From: Ciona savignyi
Taxonomy: Eukaryota; Chordata; Ascidiacea; Phlebobranchia; Cionidae
Direction: 5' to 3'
DNA length: 64,000 nt
Assembly: GCA_000149265.1 (NCBI GenBank)
Contig: CH003381.1
Location: 687,142-751,141 of the forward strand
Positions within the stretch are counted from its first letter, which is position 1; every line of letters begins with the position of its first letter. The notes under the pieces were generated by a model. The model worked only from the letters and a program-made list of their open reading frames with translations, was not told where the DNA came from and did no database searches. The position numbers and the translations under genes are program-made. Of the stretch, positions 62,350 through 64,000 are shown piece by piece.

Positions 62350-63830
62350 CCGATTTGATGCTTTCAGGGAATTCCTATGGGATTAGTAAATAAGTTTCTG
62401 TTTTACATATGTGGGTCATGTTATGTAACAATTCTTAAAGTTTTATTTAGTTTTGTCGACTCCTTGTTGGATATGTCAGTGCGATATGGCATGCCTGTCA
62501 CAATCACAATTCAACAACATATTTTCGTTTTTAAGGGAATTACCCTATGTAAATGTTTTCTTTGTTTTAATTAATTGACTCAGAGTGTTTAATGGTCCAA
62601 CATTTCACCAAATCTGATCAAAATTAGAGCAGCCGTTGAAGCGCTTTACCCCAAAAAGATAATTTATTAGAAAAAAACGTTTTGGTTTTTAACGTCTAAG
62701 GGGAATTCCCCTAGATTTATTACCCAACATTATAGTTTCTGCATATCTAGACCATGTTCTCTTACAATTGTCAAATTTCCTATTGCCATTCCATTAATTT
62801 TTCTGGTAGATGTCGGGGCGCCAGCATGCCATGCATGTTGCTATCATGATTTGATGTAAAAATCTTAGGTTTTAGGTAATTTCATTAGGTAATCTTTTTT
62901 ATTTGTTTTAAGTGTTAAATCAGTCACTATTGCACTTACATTCTACCAAATCTGATTAAAATTGAAGAATCTGTTTAAGCGCTATCCCGTAAAAAGCTAT
63001 TTTTTCAGAAAAAAATACCGTTTTGGTTTTTAAGGTCTCAGGGGAATTTCCCTAAATTCATCAACCACAATTTTGATTTCTGCATATCAAGACCATGTTG
63101 TCTAACTAATGTCAAATTTTATTCGCGATTCCATTACGTCTTTTGGTAAATGTCGGGGTGAAATGGCATGCTTGTCACAATCCTGATTTAGGAAAAAATC
63201 CTATTTTTGGGGGTATTTCCCAAGGGAATTTTTTTATTTTCTTTAGGTGTTAAATAAGTGACTAATTACTTACATTTTAAAAAAATTGATTAAAATTGGA
63301 GCAGCTGTTCAAGCGCTTTGCCCGAAACAGCTAAAAAAATTTAGAAAAAATACCGTTTAGGTTTTTAACGTATCAAGGGAATTCCCCTAGATTTATTACC
63401 CAAAATTTTAGTTTGTGCATATCTAGACCATGTGGTCTAACAAATGACGAAGTTTCATTGGGATTCCATTATCCCTTCTGTTAGATGTCGAAGCCACAAT
63501 CCATGCCTGTCACAATCTTGCTTTAGAAACATATCTTCATTTTCAGGGTATTTTCCTAGGTAAATATTTTGTTTCTAACTGGTAATGCAGTGGCTAACAC
63601 ACTACTATTTTACCAAATTTGTCTCAAATTGAAGTAGCCGTTCAAGCGCTATGCCCTAAAAAGCTAATTTTTTAGAAAAAAATGACCGTTTTGGTTTTTA
63701 ACGTCCAAGGGGAATTCCCCTAAATTTATTACCCAAAATTTTAGTTTCTGCATATCTAGACCATGTTGTCTAAAAAATCACCAAGTTTCTTCCTTCTGGT
63801 AGATGTCGGGGCGCCATGCCTGTCAAGCGT
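62350..63830. repeat. Diverged satellite, period about 335-340 bp, more than four units
   Basis: The marker tttggtttttaacgtc recurs near 62679, 63019, 63355 and 63688. Every unit repeats the same order: caagcgctttgccc-like, the marker, a palindrome aggggaattcccct, ttattacccaaaattttagt, gcatatctagaccatgttgt, tagatgtcgggg, atgcctgtcacaatc. Units differ by perhaps a fifth of positions. There is no coding potential: open frames inside are short and shift between units. It continues to an A-rich end at about 63835-63890. Confidence 0.9.
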
Positions 63831-64000
63831 TTGACGAAGAAAAAAACAGAAAAAAAAGAAAAAAAACAAAAAAAACAGACAAAAACAATATGTGTCCCAT
63901 TTTTTCAAATGGGACCCATAACTAACCTTAACGGCACATTCTTAATTTTAATGGTCGGTTTCTTTACTTCCCCCTATTTAGTTTTCCCGCATACTACAGA

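Overview
The window is animal nuclear DNA, most likely from a tunicate of the Ciona type (inference). The grounds are AT-rich sequence, compact multi-exon genes with GT-AG introns, proteins resembling their vertebrate counterparts along their length, many short dispersed repeats, and coding regions that begin just after a splice acceptor, as expected with spliced-leader trans-splicing. A run of 100 N (40905-41004) shows it comes from a draft assembly. I see no prokaryotic genes, CRISPR array or operon.

Left third (1-22.6 kb): a large direct duplication. Positions 1-6453 (copy A) are repeated with high similarity at about 11206-17296 (copy B). Each copy holds the 5' part of a minus-strand PRC1/MAP65-like cytokinesis gene, a 2.4-2.7 kb divergent spacer, and the first two exons of a plus-strand M28B glutamate-carboxypeptidase-II-like gene. 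In copy B both genes can be read through (PRC1-like 8762-13062, NAALAD-like 15496-22561). In copy A the PRC1-like exons carry two frameshifts and run off the window, and the peptidase stops after exon 2. Copy A also carries a fold-back insertion whose empty site is seen in copy B.

Middle (23.5-50 kb): conserved housekeeping genes on the plus strand: GINS3 (replication, single exon), UTP6 (SSU processome; one apparent frameshift), YIPF3 (Golgi multi-pass membrane protein) and a C20orf96 homologue (coiled coil). A single-domain hexokinase lies on the minus strand, converging on the C20orf96 homologue.

Right (50-64 kb): an unrecognised interval with a few splice-flanked open exons, then a complete ten-exon FUT8 (alpha-1,6-fucosyltransferase) gene whose 576 residues nearly equal the human length. 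Next is a short Ty3/Gypsy LTR element (60423-62039) with both LTRs, a TSD, PBS and PPT, and one open frame left by internal deletion. The window ends in a diverged satellite with a period of about 335-340 bp.

Throughout are copies of a tRNA-headed SINE-like repeat with a (TATCC)n tail, hAT-like non-autonomous elements with clean target duplications, and a TIR element with a telomere-like core. The genes are unrelated housekeeping genes and not a joint pathway. I found no convincing undescribed biological system. The most informative items are the decaying duplication, the fold-back insertion, the deletion-derivative Gypsy element, and three gene-level anomalies (UTP6 frameshift, peptidase exon 4/5 phase break, substituted substrate-contact residues). 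Exon positions were derived by hand from splice sites and protein similarity recalled from family knowledge; no alignment program was run.
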